Positions 17,051 to 26,470 are shown, numbered from the stretch's first letter. The stretch: DNA of 64,000 nucleotides from Acidisoma sp965199065 (GCF_965199065.1 NZ_CBDAQN010000003.1:1922001-1986000), one strand, 5' to 3'. Program-made: numbers and translations. The notes: generated from the sequence alone by a model not told the origin.

Positions 17051-18154
17051 ATGTCGAAAACCACGACCGGCCGTGCGGTTCCCGATCGCCCGCCCGCCGC
17101 AGTGAAGCAGGCGGAGCCGAAGCAGAAGCAGAATCCGGACGGACGCGTGACCTTGCGCACGGTCGCGGGTCATCTCGGCCTGTCGATAACGACCGTGTCA
17201 CGCGCTCTGAAGCGCGGCAGCGACGTGAAGGGCGAGACGGTTGCGAAGGTCGAGGCCGCGGCGCGTTCCTTAGGCTACCGTCCGCATCTCGGAGGCATCA
17301 CTCTCCGCACCGGCCGCACGCATGCCATAGGCATTATCCTGCCATTGGGCGGAGAAGGCGATGTCAACAAGTTCGTGGCCTCTTTGATCGAGGGTGTCTC
17401 CGCATTCGCCAAGACCGTCGGCTACCGGACTGCGGTAGTTCCCCTGCTACGAGGCGATGATCCGATCTCCGCACTGAAAGATCTCGTCGAAGAGCAGTCC
17501 GTCGACGGGATCATACTGACCAACACGACGCCTCAGGACGAGCGGGTCAAGTTCCTGCTGCAATCGGGCACACCCTTTGTGACGTTTGGGCGTACGGAGC
17601 TTTTCAGCGCGCATGCCTATGTCGATGTCGATCACGAGTTGATAGGCGCGACAGCCGGCGGGATGCTGCTCGACAGCGGGCATGCGGCGCCAGTGCTCGT
17701 GGCTCCCCCTGCCGAGCTGACCTACAGCAAGCAGTTCCAGAGAGGGTGGCAGCAGGCCCACGCTGCCCGAGGCCGCTCTCCGAGCGACCACTCCATCATT
17801 TGTGCGGCCAACACGGCCAACAGTGGGCGCGAGGTCGCTGTGAAAATTCTTGAAACGTCGCCGGTGACGTCCGCAGCATTCATAGCTAACGACGACGCCG
17901 CAATGGGCTTCCTTTCTGGCCTTTGGCAGAGCGGCCGCAGAGTGCCCCAGGATTTCGGTATCATTACCTACGGCGGCACCAGGATGCACAGTTTCATGAG
18001 CCCCCCTCTGAGCGCCTTTATTTTCCCTCACTTCGACACAGGGCAGAGGCTCGCAATGTTCCTGATTAGGCTCATTGGAGGTGAAAGTGCCGACATGCTG
18101 AGGGAGGTCAGCGTCGCCGAGTTTATCGATCTCGGCAGTCATCTCAGCAGATAG
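17051..18154 (+). CDS. LacI-family transcriptional regulator
   Basis: A 368-aa regulator. After a charged linker of about 38 residues, the LacI helix-turn-helix is visible as VTLRTVAGHLGLSITTVSRA and the hinge region as VEAAARSLGYRPHLGG. The periplasmic-binding-protein-like effector domain follows (TGRTHAIGIILPLGGEGDV onward). I choose the ATG at 17051 because the longer open frame runs through the operator palindrome. It is divergent from the sugar transport and metabolism operon and is its probable repressor. The N-terminal extension before the HTH is longer than usual. Confidence 0.9.
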   Translation: MSKTTTGRAVPDRPPAAVKQAEPKQKQNPDGRVTLRTVAGHLGLSITTVSRALKRGSDVKGETVAKVEAAARSLGYRPHLGGITLRTGRTHAIGIILPLGGEGDVNKFVASLIEGVSAFAKTVGYRTAVVPLLRGDDPISALKDLVEEQSVDGIILTNTTPQDERVKFLLQSGTPFVTFGRTELFSAHAYVDVDHELIGATAGGMLLDSGHAAPVLVAPPAELTYSKQFQRGWQQAHAARGRSPSDHSIICAANTANSGREVAVKILETSPVTSAAFIANDDAAMGFLSGLWQSGRRVPQDFGIITYGGTRMHSFMSPPLSAFIFPHFDTGQRLAMFLIRLIGGESADMLREVSVAEFIDLGSHLSR

Positions 18155-18306
18155 CCGCGGGTCCGCGCCGATCCACCGGTGCTGCAGGGCGGGTCGCCGT
18201 TCTTGACGCTGTTCGAAGCGCAACATGCTTCATAGCATGTCGTAGCCCTATGACGTTGGCGTTCATCACGCAGCGGCTTGCCAACGAAGCTTCCGAGGAG
18301 TGGATC

Positions 18307-19620
18307 ATGCCGCTTGACGCCATCAACCTGTCCTTCGGGCGCGGCCATCTGACGGTGACGCCGCCGGAAGGGTCGATCGCTACCGTCATCCGCAAGGGCG
18401 CGCTGACCAAGCTGACGGACGGTGCGGCCGCCATTGGCCAAGCCTTCGAGGCACCCATTGGCTCGCCGCCGCTGCGCCTTCTGGCCCAAGGGCGTCGCAG
18501 CGCTTGCATCCTGATATGCGACATCACCCGCCCGGTGCCGAACCATCTGTTCCTCCGCCCAATGATCGAGACGATGGTGACAGCGGGCATCCCGTTGGAC
18601 GCGATCACGGTCCTTGTGGCAACCGGCCTCCACCGCCCGAACGAAGGCGCGGAACTCGCGGAGCTGGTGGGGGACGCCTGGGTTCTGGCGAACGTCCGCG
18701 TCGAGAACCACTTCGCGCGGGATGACGCCGCTCATGTCGATCTCGGGGTCACGGCTACGCGCGGCACGCCAATCGGCATCGACCGCCGGTTCGCAGACGC
18801 CGATCTCCGGATCGCCACTGGCCTCGTGGAGCCGCATTTCATGGCGGGGTGGTCAGGAGGCCGCAAGGTCGTGGCGCCCGGCGTCGCCCACCACGAAACT
18901 ATCCGCACGTTCCATTCTGCGCGCTTCATGGAAGATCCCCTGGCGGTGCAGTGCAACCTCGTCGGCAATCCACTGCACGAGGAGCAGTTGGAGATCATCC
19001 GCCGGCTCGGCGACATTTATGCCCTCAACACCGTCATCGACGAGGACCGCGACCTCGTTCACGTCACCTTTGGAGAGATCATCGCGAGCCATCTGGCGGC
19101 GGTGGACTTCATCACCGGCGCGACGCGGATCGAGGTGCCGCGCCGCTTCAAGACAGTCGTGACATCCTCGGCCGGCTACCCGCTCGACAAGACCTACTAC
19201 CAGACCATCAAGGGCATGGTCACGCCGCTGGACATCCTCGAGCCCGGCGGCACGCTCATCATTGCCTCCGAATGCTCCGAAGGGTTTGGGTCACCGGAAT
19301 TTCGGGAGGCGCAGGAGCGGCTGACGGAGCTCGGACCGAAGCGGTTCCTGGCAACGCTGACGGCGAAGTCTCTCGCTGAGATCGACGAATGGCAGACCGA
19401 GATGCAGCTTAAGGCGACCCGCCTTGGCGAGGTCGAGATGTACACCACGGGCCTGACCCGTGAGGAGCGGCGCATCACCTGCGTGACGATCGCGCCGGAC
19501 ATGGAGGACGCCATTCGTGCCAGCATCGCGCGACACGGAGACCCTCATGTGGCCTTCGTTCCCGAGGGGCCCTACGTCGTGCCGGTTTACGCCGCACCTG
19601 CGGACAATGGCGCTGCCTGA
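18307..19620 (+). CDS. LarA-family nickel-dependent (lactate) racemase homologue
   Basis: A 437-aa protein that aligns well with Lactobacillus LarA key residues: Asp72 and Arg75 in CDITRPVPNH, His109 in ATGLHRPN, His177 and Lys187 in EPHFMAGWSGGRK, and His203 in FHSAR. The later segment YPLDKTYYQTIKGM also fits. LarA racemises lactate using a nickel-pincer cofactor, and many homologues act on other 2-hydroxyacids. The maturation genes larB, larC and larE are not in this window. I choose the ATG after CCGAGGAGTGGATC; a frame extending 19 codons upstream is less likely. It follows the LacI gene in the same direction. Confidence 0.88.
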   Translation: MPLDAINLSFGRGHLTVTPPEGSIATVIRKGALTKLTDGAAAIGQAFEAPIGSPPLRLLAQGRRSACILICDITRPVPNHLFLRPMIETMVTAGIPLDAITVLVATGLHRPNEGAELAELVGDAWVLANVRVENHFARDDAAHVDLGVTATRGTPIGIDRRFADADLRIATGLVEPHFMAGWSGGRKVVAPGVAHHETIRTFHSARFMEDPLAVQCNLVGNPLHEEQLEIIRRLGDIYALNTVIDEDRDLVHVTFGEIIASHLAAVDFITGATRIEVPRRFKTVVTSSAGYPLDKTYYQTIKGMVTPLDILEPGGTLIIASECSEGFGSPEFREAQERLTELGPKRFLATLTAKSLAEIDEWQTEMQLKATRLGEVEMYTTGLTREERRITCVTIAPDMEDAIRASIARHGDPHVAFVPEGPYVVPVYAAPADNGAA

Positions 19621-19783
19621 GCCAAAGCAGGCTTAGGCAGAGGGTTCGGGGCACTTCTCGCAGCCTGGGCTTCAGCGCCCACATTGGAGCGAACGGCCGC
19701 CGCCGGCTGCGGCACCGATCTTGCTCGTGCTTCGCCCCGACCGAGCCTGATGTCTTCGGTCGGCAGCGGATGGATGAGCGAAG

Positions 19784-21097
19784 ATGGCACGGCAGATGCA
19801 CTTGGTGGCCTTTCTGATGACAGGCCCGACGTGCCACCACCACGGTGCCTGGCGGCATCCGGAGACCGATGTCGAGGGTATCCTCCATCCCGAGCGCTAC
19901 GAGCACATCGCCCGCGTGCTGGAGGCAGGCAAATTCGATGCACTCTTCTTCGCCGACATTCTGGGCATCTACGACATCTATGACAGCAAGTTCGACACCA
20001 TGGTCGGGCGCGGCGGTCAGGTTTGCCTGCTGGACCCCGCGGTCATCCTGCCGATGATGGCGCGGGTGACGAGCCGCCTCGGCCTCGGACTCACGTGTTC
20101 ATCGACGTTCAACCATCCGTATCAACTCGCGCGCATGCTCGGCACGCTGGACCACCTCAGCGCGGGGCGGGTCGCCTGGAACGTGGTGGCCTCAACATCG
20201 AAGCTGGAAGCGCAGAACTTCGGCCTGGACGAGATGCCCGGGCGCGCCCAGCGCTATGAGCGGGCCGACGAGGTGATGGAGGCGTGCTTCGCGCTCTGGG
20301 ACAGCTGGGAGGAGGGCGCCCTGTTGCTGGACAAGAAGGCCGGGGCCTTCGCCGATCCTTCGAAGATCCACTACGCGAACTATGCCGGCAAGTGGATCAA
20401 GACGCGGGGGCCGTTGACCGTGCCGCGCAGCCCGCAGGGGCATCCTGTCATCATGCAGGCCGGCAGCTCCGACCGGGGGCGGGAGTTCGGCGCGCGATGG
20501 GGCGAGATCATCTTCACCCTGCAGCACCGCAAAAGCGACATGCAGACGTTCTACAACGACTTCAAGGGACGCATGGCGCGGCGAGGACGGGCTGCGGAGA
20601 GTTGCGTCATCCTCCCCTCCATCGACGTGGTCATCGGTGAGACGGTATCGATCGCGCGTGAACGGGCGGAGTATGTGAACGGGCTCGTCGACACCCAGCT
20701 AGGATTGGCCGCCGTTTCCGGCCAACTCGGTTACGACATGTCCCAGCTCGATCCCGACAAGCCGCTGAAGGATATCGCGGTCGAGGAGGGCTCGCGCGGC
20801 TCCTTCGATGTCATGCTCCAAGGAACGGAGGCCGAGGGCCTGACGTTGGGCGAGGCGGCGCGCCGCTTTGCTACCAGCGAGCTATGCCCGCAGCTGGTCG
20901 GCACGCCGGAGATGATCGCCGACCACCTGACCGATTTGTTCCAGGACTATGCCTGTGACGGCTTTGTGCTGACACCCACGACCTTCCCCGGCATGTACGA
21001 GGAGTTCTGCCGGATGGTGGTGCCGATCCTGCAGGAGCGGGGCGTTTTCCGGAAGGAATACGTCGGCACGACGCTGCGGGAGCATCTGCAGAATTGA
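19784..21097 (+). CDS. FMN-dependent monooxygenase, NtaA/SnaA/DszA family (LLM class)
   Basis: A 437-aa bacterial luciferase-like monooxygenase of the NtaA/SnaA/DszA group that uses reduced FMN from a separate reductase. Family segments include ETDVEGILHPERYEHIARVL, GLTCSSTFNHPYQLARMLGT, LDHLSAGRVAWNVVAS and the SPQGHPVIMQAGSSDRGREF region. No flavin reductase gene is nearby. Members oxidise nitrilotriacetate, dibenzothiophene sulfone or antibiotic intermediates, and no substrate can be assigned. The gap to the LarA gene (163 bp) shows no clear promoter. Confidence 0.88.
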   Translation: MARQMHLVAFLMTGPTCHHHGAWRHPETDVEGILHPERYEHIARVLEAGKFDALFFADILGIYDIYDSKFDTMVGRGGQVCLLDPAVILPMMARVTSRLGLGLTCSSTFNHPYQLARMLGTLDHLSAGRVAWNVVASTSKLEAQNFGLDEMPGRAQRYERADEVMEACFALWDSWEEGALLLDKKAGAFADPSKIHYANYAGKWIKTRGPLTVPRSPQGHPVIMQAGSSDRGREFGARWGEIIFTLQHRKSDMQTFYNDFKGRMARRGRAAESCVILPSIDVVIGETVSIARERAEYVNGLVDTQLGLAAVSGQLGYDMSQLDPDKPLKDIAVEEGSRGSFDVMLQGTEAEGLTLGEAARRFATSELCPQLVGTPEMIADHLTDLFQDYACDGFVLTPTTFPGMYEEFCRMVVPILQERGVFRKEYVGTTLREHLQN

Positions 21098-21112
21098 CGC
21101 ACCCGGGAGCGC

Positions 21113-21373
21113 TCAGGGAGAGCGAGTCACCTGACCCGCGATATTGATTTTGACGGCGCCCTTGGGCGTCATGGCGGTCCAGGTGCCAGCCGGCCCCAGC
21201 GTGAGCTTCGTGACCGGGCCATAGCCCGCGTGCTCGATGGCCCGCAGCGCCTGATCGCGTGTCATCTGCACGGTTGTCGCCTGACCCCCTAGGATGGATG
21301 CGCCGCTTTGGGCATGAGCCGCCAGAGGCGTTGCGAGAGCCAGAAGAAGCGTCGAAACCCATAGAGCGCGCAT
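21113..21373 (-). CDS. Small secreted PepSY-like protein
   Basis: An 86-aa protein with a classical signal peptide (MRALWVSTLLLALATPLAAH, cleavage near AHA) and a roughly 60-residue mature part reading MTRDQALRAIEHAGYGPV, then LTLGPAGTWTAMTPKG. This resembles the PepSY fold (helix, GY turn, strand with Trp) found in periplasmic proteins. It is convergent with the monooxygenase gene, 15 bp from its stop. The family match is by eye only and the function is unknown. Confidence 0.65.
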   Translation of the reverse strand: MRALWVSTLLLALATPLAAHAQSGASILGGQATTVQMTRDQALRAIEHAGYGPVTKLTLGPAGTWTAMTPKGAVKINIAGQVTRSP

Positions 21374-21514
21374 CGCATATCCCCTGCTATCCTATGCGGA
21401 TTTCGGCACTGGCCGGCCGCAGTCAAGAGTGCGTCGGGTCATAACGCGATCTCGATTTGGCATGCGCCAAGGGCGCTGAGCTTCGTATAGTTGGGCCAAA
21501 CGAGGAGGTGCCCG

Positions 21515-23908
21515 ATGGAGAACTCCCGGCTCGAGATACTGGATGAGTTGCAGCGGAAGGTCCTGTGGCTCGCGACCTGGACCATCCACAACGCGAATCA
21601 TATCCGCCCGAACCCGAGCGGGCTGAAGGTCGGCGGCCATCAGGCCTCCTCCGCTTCCCTCGCGACAGTCATGACAGCGCTTTATTTCGCTGTCCTGCGG
21701 CCGGAGGATCGTGTCGCAGTCAAGCCGCATGCGAGCCCGATCTTCCACGCCATCCAGTATCTGTTCGGCCAGCAGACGCTGGAGAAGCTGCAGAACTTCC
21801 GCGGCTTCAAGGGCGCCCAATCCTATCCGTCGAGGACCAAGGACATCGACGATGTCGATTTCTCCACGGGCTCGGTGGGACTCGGCGTCGCGCAGACGCT
21901 GTTCTCGTCCCTGGTGCAGGACTACGTGCGCGCCCATGGCTGGGGGACGGACCGGCCTGAGGGCCACATGGTGGCACTCATCGGCGACGCCGAAATGGAT
22001 GAGGGCAACATCTTCGAGGCGCTGGCCGAGGGCTGGAAGCACGGTCTCCGCCGGACGTGGTGGGTGGTGGACTACAACCGTCAGAGCCTGGACGCGGTGG
22101 TGCGCGAAGGGCTGTGGGCGAAGTTCGAGACGATGTTCCGCAACTTCGGCTGGGATGTGGTGGTGTTGCGCCACGGCCGGTTGCAGGAGGCGGCCTTCGC
22201 CGAGCCCGGCGGCGAGCGCTTGCGAAACTGGATAGAGGCGTGCCCGAACCAACTTTACTCGGCGCTGACATTCCAGGGCGGTGCGGCCTGGCGCAAACGT
22301 CTGTTGAACGATCTGGGCGACCAGGGGCCGGTCTCGGCGTTGATCGAGCGGCGCTCGGATGACGCGCTGGCGACGCTCATGGGCAACCTCGGCGGCCATG
22401 ACCTGCCGTCGCTGCTGGAGGCCTTCGAGCACGCGCGCACCCATGACCGGCCGGTCTGTTTCATTGCCTATACGATCAAGGGCTTCGGCCTGCCGCTGGC
22501 GGGCCACAAGGACAACCACGCCGGGCTGATGACGCCCGATCAGATCGCCATCATGCGGAAGGCGCTCGGCGTTCGCGAAGGTCATGAATGGGAGAAGTTC
22601 GAGGGCACTTCCCTGCCCGAGGACGTGCTCCGAGGCTTTCTCGCCGAGGCGCCGTTCATCCAGCAGGGGATGCGGCGTCTGAGCGCGCCAACCATTCCGG
22701 TGCCGGAGGCGCTCACCGCGCCCCCGCCGACGGCGATGTCGACACAGCACGGCTTCGGCCTGCTGATGCACGAGATCGCCAAGACCGACAGCGAGCTGGC
22801 GCGGCGGATCGTCACCACGTCGCCGGATGTGACCGTCTCGACCAATCTCGGCGCCTGGGTGAACCGGCGCGGGTTGTTTGCGCGGGAGGAACTGGTCGAC
22901 CTGTTCCGCAAGGAACGCATTCCGTCGACCTTCAACTGGAGTTTCTCGCCGCAGGGCCAGCACATGGAACTCGGCATTGCCGAGATGAATCTTTTCATCA
23001 TGCTCTCGGCGCTGGGGCTGAGCCACGCGATCAATGGCGAGCGCCTGCTGCCGGTCGGCACGCTCTACGACCCCTTCATCGAGCGCGGGCTCGATGCGCT
23101 CAACTACGCCTGCTACCAGGACGCCCGCTTCATTGTCGTGGCAACGCCCTCGGGCATTACCCTGGCCGGCGAGGGCGGCGCGCATCAGTCGATCGCGACA
23201 CCGCTGATCGGCATGGCGCAGGACCGGCTGGCGAGCTTCGAGCCGGCTTTCGTCGATGAGCTGGCGGTCATCCTGCGCTGGTCCTTCGAGCACATGCAGC
23301 GCGAAGGCGAGCCAGAGCCCGACCGCAGGACGTGGCTGCGGGACGCGTTGGGCGGCGCGATCTATCTCCGGCTCTCGACGCGCAGCATCCAGCAGCCGCA
23401 GCGGCAGATGGTCGCCGACCTCGCCGAGGACGTAATCAGTGGCGCTTATTGGCTAAGGCGGCCGGGGCCGAATGCGGAGATCGTCGTGGCCTATACGGGC
23501 GCCGTGGCGCCGGAGGCGATGGAGGCGGTCGGGCTGATGGCCGAGGACCGGCGTGATGTGGGGTTGCTCGCGATCACCTCGGCAGACCGGCTCTATGCGG
23601 GCTGGACCGGGGCGCAACGGGCGCGCGAGGACGGCATCCCCGGCGCGCGCAGCCATATCGAGCGACTGCTGGGGGCGGTGCCCAGCCACTGCGGGCTCGT
23701 AACCGTGGTGGACGGGCATCCCGCGACGCTGGGCTGGCTCGGATCGGTGCTCGGGCATCGCACGCGGTCGCTCGGCGTGACGCAATTTGGCCAGACCGGC
23801 ACCATCGACGATCTATACCGCGAGGCGGGGATCGACGCGGATGCCATCGTGGCAGCGGCCCAGGGTTTGGCGCCGGCCCGGCCGATCCGCTACGGCATCG
23901 CCTCCTGA
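21515..23908 (+). CDS. Thiamine diphosphate enzyme of the AceE/transketolase family
   Basis: A 797-aa homodimeric-type E1/transketolase-like enzyme. The ThDP motif is visible as LIGDAEMDEGN near residue 157-165 with Asn188 in VVDYNRQ. The N-terminal PSGLKVGGHQASSASLATVM and the later FNWSFSPQGQHMELGIAEMN region, with its conserved Glu, also fit. It is shorter than E. coli AceE (about 887 aa) and has no lipoyl-transferase or E3 genes beside it, so it may use an acceptor other than a pyruvate dehydrogenase complex. Start ATG follows ACGAGGAGGTGCCCG; the frame is open eight codons upstream. Exact substrate uncertain. Confidence 0.8.
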   Translation: MENSRLEILDELQRKVLWLATWTIHNANHIRPNPSGLKVGGHQASSASLATVMTALYFAVLRPEDRVAVKPHASPIFHAIQYLFGQQTLEKLQNFRGFKGAQSYPSRTKDIDDVDFSTGSVGLGVAQTLFSSLVQDYVRAHGWGTDRPEGHMVALIGDAEMDEGNIFEALAEGWKHGLRRTWWVVDYNRQSLDAVVREGLWAKFETMFRNFGWDVVVLRHGRLQEAAFAEPGGERLRNWIEACPNQLYSALTFQGGAAWRKRLLNDLGDQGPVSALIERRSDDALATLMGNLGGHDLPSLLEAFEHARTHDRPVCFIAYTIKGFGLPLAGHKDNHAGLMTPDQIAIMRKALGVREGHEWEKFEGTSLPEDVLRGFLAEAPFIQQGMRRLSAPTIPVPEALTAPPPTAMSTQHGFGLLMHEIAKTDSELARRIVTTSPDVTVSTNLGAWVNRRGLFAREELVDLFRKERIPSTFNWSFSPQGQHMELGIAEMNLFIMLSALGLSHAINGERLLPVGTLYDPFIERGLDALNYACYQDARFIVVATPSGITLAGEGGAHQSIATPLIGMAQDRLASFEPAFVDELAVILRWSFEHMQREGEPEPDRRTWLRDALGGAIYLRLSTRSIQQPQRQMVADLAEDVISGAYWLRRPGPNAEIVVAYTGAVAPEAMEAVGLMAEDRRDVGLLAITSADRLYAGWTGAQRAREDGIPGARSHIERLLGAVPSHCGLVTVVDGHPATLGWLGSVLGHRTRSLGVTQFGQTGTIDDLYREAGIDADAIVAAAQGLAPARPIRYGIAS

Positions 23909-23914
23909 GGCGGC

Positions 23915-24169
23915 TTAGCCGGCACCGGGCGTGAAGGCGTCGAAAACCATGATCGTGTAGGTGTCCTTGATGCCGGGAACCTTGTGCAGGCGGTCATTGA
24001 CGAAAAGACCCGGATCCTGGCCGTCCTGAAGCCGGAACTGCACCAGAAGATCGTAGTGACCCGAAGTGGAATAGATTTGCGACGCGTTGTCGAACTCGTC
24101 TGCCAACTGGGCTGCCACCGTGTAGGCGCGGCCGAGATCGCATTTGATCTGCACGAAAATCGAATTCAT
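23915..24169 (-). CDS. Stand-alone Lrp/AsnC ligand-binding domain protein
   Basis: An 84-aa alpha-beta protein matching the RAM (AsnC ligand-binding) domain without the DNA-binding half: FVQIKCDLGRAYTVAAQLAD, YSTSGHYDLLVQFRLQDGQD and the IKDTYTIMVFDAF end. Such proteins bind amino acids and form oligomers; some modulate full-length Lrp regulators. Its ATG overlaps the TGA of the upstream exporter gene (ATGA). That coupling to a DMT exporter suggests sensing of the exported metabolite, possibly an amino acid. The much longer open frame upstream is antisense to nothing real and lacks family similarity. Confidence 0.88.
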   Translation of the reverse strand: MNSIFVQIKCDLGRAYTVAAQLADEFDNASQIYSTSGHYDLLVQFRLQDGQDPGLFVNDRLHKVPGIKDTYTIMVFDAFTPGAG

Positions 24170-25092
24170 CGCCTCGCCTCCAATGGCTTCAGCCGTGACG
24201 GTAGCCGGATCTGCGACAGCAGGCCCCCCATCACGATCATCACGGCACCCGACAACGCCACCGTGCCCGGCGTATGGCCGAACATCGCGAGATCGAGCCC
24301 CATCGCCCAGATCATTCCGCCATACTGCCAAGGCGCGAGCCGGGAAATCTGTCCCTGACGGATCGCGGCCGCAATGGTCAGCAGACCGCCGGTCTGCGCC
24401 GCCGTCGCCGCCACGACCAGCAACATGGCCTGGACCGGCACGGAGCGCCACACGAAGGGCATGGCGCCGCCGAGCAGCACGAGCCCGACGATCGCCGCCT
24501 GGGCCACGACATCGGTCGTCGTCATGGTGTCGCGCGAGTGACGGATCAGCATCTGCTGAATGGCGTAGAGGATGGCGGAGCCAAGCGCCGCCCCAACGCC
24601 GATCAGATGACCCGCGCCGGCCGGCGCGGAAGCGCCGGGATGGACGATGACCAGCACGCCGGCGAAGCCGAGCGCCACCGCCAGCCATCTCTGGACCGGG
24701 ACGCGTTCGCGAAGCAGGATCGCCGCCAGCACCGTCACGAGAAGAGGGGTCAAGTAGCTGAAGGCGGTGGCGGTGGTCACCGGCAGATAGCCGTAGCCGA
24801 TCATCGCCAGCACCGCTGACAGCACAAGGGCTGTCGCCGCGAGCCGCTGTATCCACGGGTGCGGCGGTGAGAGCAAGCGCAGCGGCGACAGACGCTTGAG
24901 GCCGGTTAGGTGCAGCGCGAACAGGCCAGCCACCACGAGCAGGGAGCGCAGCACAAAAAGCTGCATGGCGTCGAAGTGCCACGTCTCGATGAGCCGCTTG
25001 GAGAGCGCATAGCCGAGCGAATAGAGGAGCGACGACAGCAGCACGAGGCCAATGGCAGCCGTCTGGCCCGAGGGGAGGCGCATATGGGGCAT
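24166..25092 (-). CDS. EamA/DMT-superfamily exporter
   Basis: A roughly 308-aa inner-membrane transporter with ten predicted helices in two EamA repeats. The second repeat starts near GAGHLIGVGAALGSAILYAI. The family exports amino acids, nucleotides or other metabolites. Its ATG shares one base with the stop of the CorC-like gene (TGATG), and its own stop overlaps the start of the Lrp-like domain gene. The frame begins at a TTG one codon earlier, but the ATG is preferred. Substrate unknown. Confidence 0.88.
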   Translation of the reverse strand: MPHMRLPSGQTAAIGLVLLSSLLYSLGYALSKRLIETWHFDAMQLFVLRSLLVVAGLFALHLTGLKRLSPLRLLSPPHPWIQRLAATALVLSAVLAMIGYGYLPVTTATAFSYLTPLLVTVLAAILLRERVPVQRWLAVALGFAGVLVIVHPGASAPAGAGHLIGVGAALGSAILYAIQQMLIRHSRDTMTTTDVVAQAAIVGLVLLGGAMPFVWRSVPVQAMLLVVAATAAQTGGLLTIAAAIRQGQISRLAPWQYGGMIWAMGLDLAMFGHTPGTVALSGAVMIVMGGLLSQIRLPSRLKPLEARR

Positions 25093-25991
25093 CAAGCCGC
25101 GGCGGCGGTTCCTTCGGTCTCGTCTTTCGGCGTCGGGCGTCGCACCCGAACCTTCAGGATGTGCCGTGGATCGGCATCCAGCACCTGAAACTCCGCGCCC
25201 GAACTCGGATGGGTGATGATCTCGTTCTGCGCCGGCACGCGGCCGGCCAGCGTGAAGATCAGGCCACCCACCGTGTCGATGGAGGACGCTCGCTCCTCGG
25301 GCGTGAGCACCGGCCCCATCTTTTCCTCGAAATCCTCGATGGAGAGCCGGGCCGCGATATCCATTGTCCCGTCGGGCCTTTCAGTCACGAGCGGCACTTC
25401 GTCGTCGTGCTCGTCGGCGATGTCGCCCACGATCGTCTCGACCAGATCCTCAATGGTGATGAGCCCGTCGACCCCGCCGTATTCATCGATGACCAGCGCG
25501 AGATGCACCCGCGCCTGCCGCATCTGAACCAGCAGGTCGAGCACCGGGGCTTGAGGCGCCACCATCAGCGGGCGGCGGAGCATCTTCTCGAGCGAGAACT
25601 CCTCCGGCCGGCCGATATAGGCAAAGACATCCTTGATGTGGACCATGCCGAGAATGTCGTCGAGCTGGTCGCGGTAGATTGGCAGCCGCGAGTGCTGCTC
25701 CTCCCGCAGGCGCTGCAACGTCTCGTCGAGCGTCAGATCGGCCCGAAGCGCCACGATGTCCGCGCGCGGGATCATCACGTCGTTCGCCATGGTGCCGCGA
25801 AGCCGCAGGATGTTGGCGATGAGCGCGCGTTCCTGCCGGTCGAGTTCGGGCAGTTCCTCGCCCGGATTCTGCGGAGCCGCGCCGGCTTCCTCGACAAGTT
25901 CGGCGATCGATTGCCGTAGGGTCTGTTCCGTTCCACGCCGCCCCAGAACATGGAGAATGCGCGAGAAGAAGGTGGGTTCGTGGCTACTCAT
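25092..25991 (-). CDS. corC: CorC/HlyC-family protein with CBS domains
   Basis: A 299-aa cytosolic-side protein with a paired CBS domain (about residues 65-190, beginning VMIPRADIVALRADLTLDET) and a C-terminal CorC_HlyC transporter-associated domain (about 205-290, ARLSIEDFEEKMG onward). It lacks the N-terminal DUF21 membrane domain, as in short CorC proteins linked to magnesium and cobalt resistance. Its start overlaps the stop of ybeY. The miaB-phoH-ybeY-corC order is widely conserved in Proteobacteria and supports the assignment. Confidence 0.9.
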   Translation of the reverse strand: MSSHEPTFFSRILHVLGRRGTEQTLRQSIAELVEEAGAAPQNPGEELPELDRQERALIANILRLRGTMANDVMIPRADIVALRADLTLDETLQRLREEQHSRLPIYRDQLDDILGMVHIKDVFAYIGRPEEFSLEKMLRRPLMVAPQAPVLDLLVQMRQARVHLALVIDEYGGVDGLITIEDLVETIVGDIADEHDDEVPLVTERPDGTMDIAARLSIEDFEEKMGPVLTPEERASSIDTVGGLIFTLAGRVPAQNEIITHPSSGAEFQVLDADPRHILKVRVRRPTPKDETEGTAAAA

Positions 25992-26470
25992 CGTCCCTTC
26001 CAGGGGTTGGGAACCCCTAGCCTGCCGAGAATTCGGGTCTCCGCCATCTCCATGGCCCGGGCGTCTCCCGGATGGTGATGGTCCGCGCCGTCCAGATGCA
26101 GCACGCCATGGACGAGAAGATGCGCGAGGTGATGGGGCAGGGTCTTTCCCTCGGCCGCCGCCTCCCGCCGCACAACGCCGAGGGCAAGCACGATCTCCCC
26201 GCCGGCTCCCGGGACGATGGGCTCGAAGGTCAGCACATTCGTCGGCTTGTTGCGTCCCCGGTGGCGCGCATTCAGGGCACGAACCGTGCGGTCGTCAGCC
26301 AGAACGACGGTCTCGACGAGCGCATCGGGCGCCGCCTGCTGTGCGGCCTGGATCGACCGCAAAACCCATGTCTCCAGCCGCGGCACGAGCCGCCGCCAGC
26401 TCCTGTCCTCGATGATGATGGCAGGAGCCGGGGCGGCGAACGAGAGACTACTTGGAGGTTCCACTATCAC
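25988..26470 (-). CDS. ybeY: Endoribonuclease YbeY (rRNA maturation factor)
   Basis: Single-strand endoribonuclease for 16S rRNA 3'-end maturation and 70S quality control. The zinc-binding signature HGVLHLDGADH is complete, and PTNVLTFEP is the family's second motif. I give the GTG at 26470, which makes a 160-aa protein and overlaps the end of phoH by 23 bp; the frame stays open to an ATG at 26527, so a 179-aa version is possible. No strong ribosome binding site is seen for either, consistent with translational coupling to phoH. Confidence 0.9.
   Translation of the reverse strand: MIVEPPSSLSFAAPAPAIIIEDRSWRRLVPRLETWVLRSIQAAQQAAPDALVETVVLADDRTVRALNARHRGRNKPTNVLTFEPIVPGAGGEIVLALGVVRREAAAEGKTLPHHLAHLLVHGVLHLDGADHHHPGDARAMEMAETRILGRLGVPNPWKGR

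Noticed and set aside
21392..23293. 633-codon minus-strand ORF opposite the AceE-like gene
   Set aside because: It is a high-GC antisense shadow; the plus-strand frame matches a known family over its full length.
24170..24982. Long upstream extension of the Lrp-like domain frame
   Set aside because: It is an out-of-frame shadow of the EamA exporter; the real gene starts at the ATG overlapping the exporter stop.
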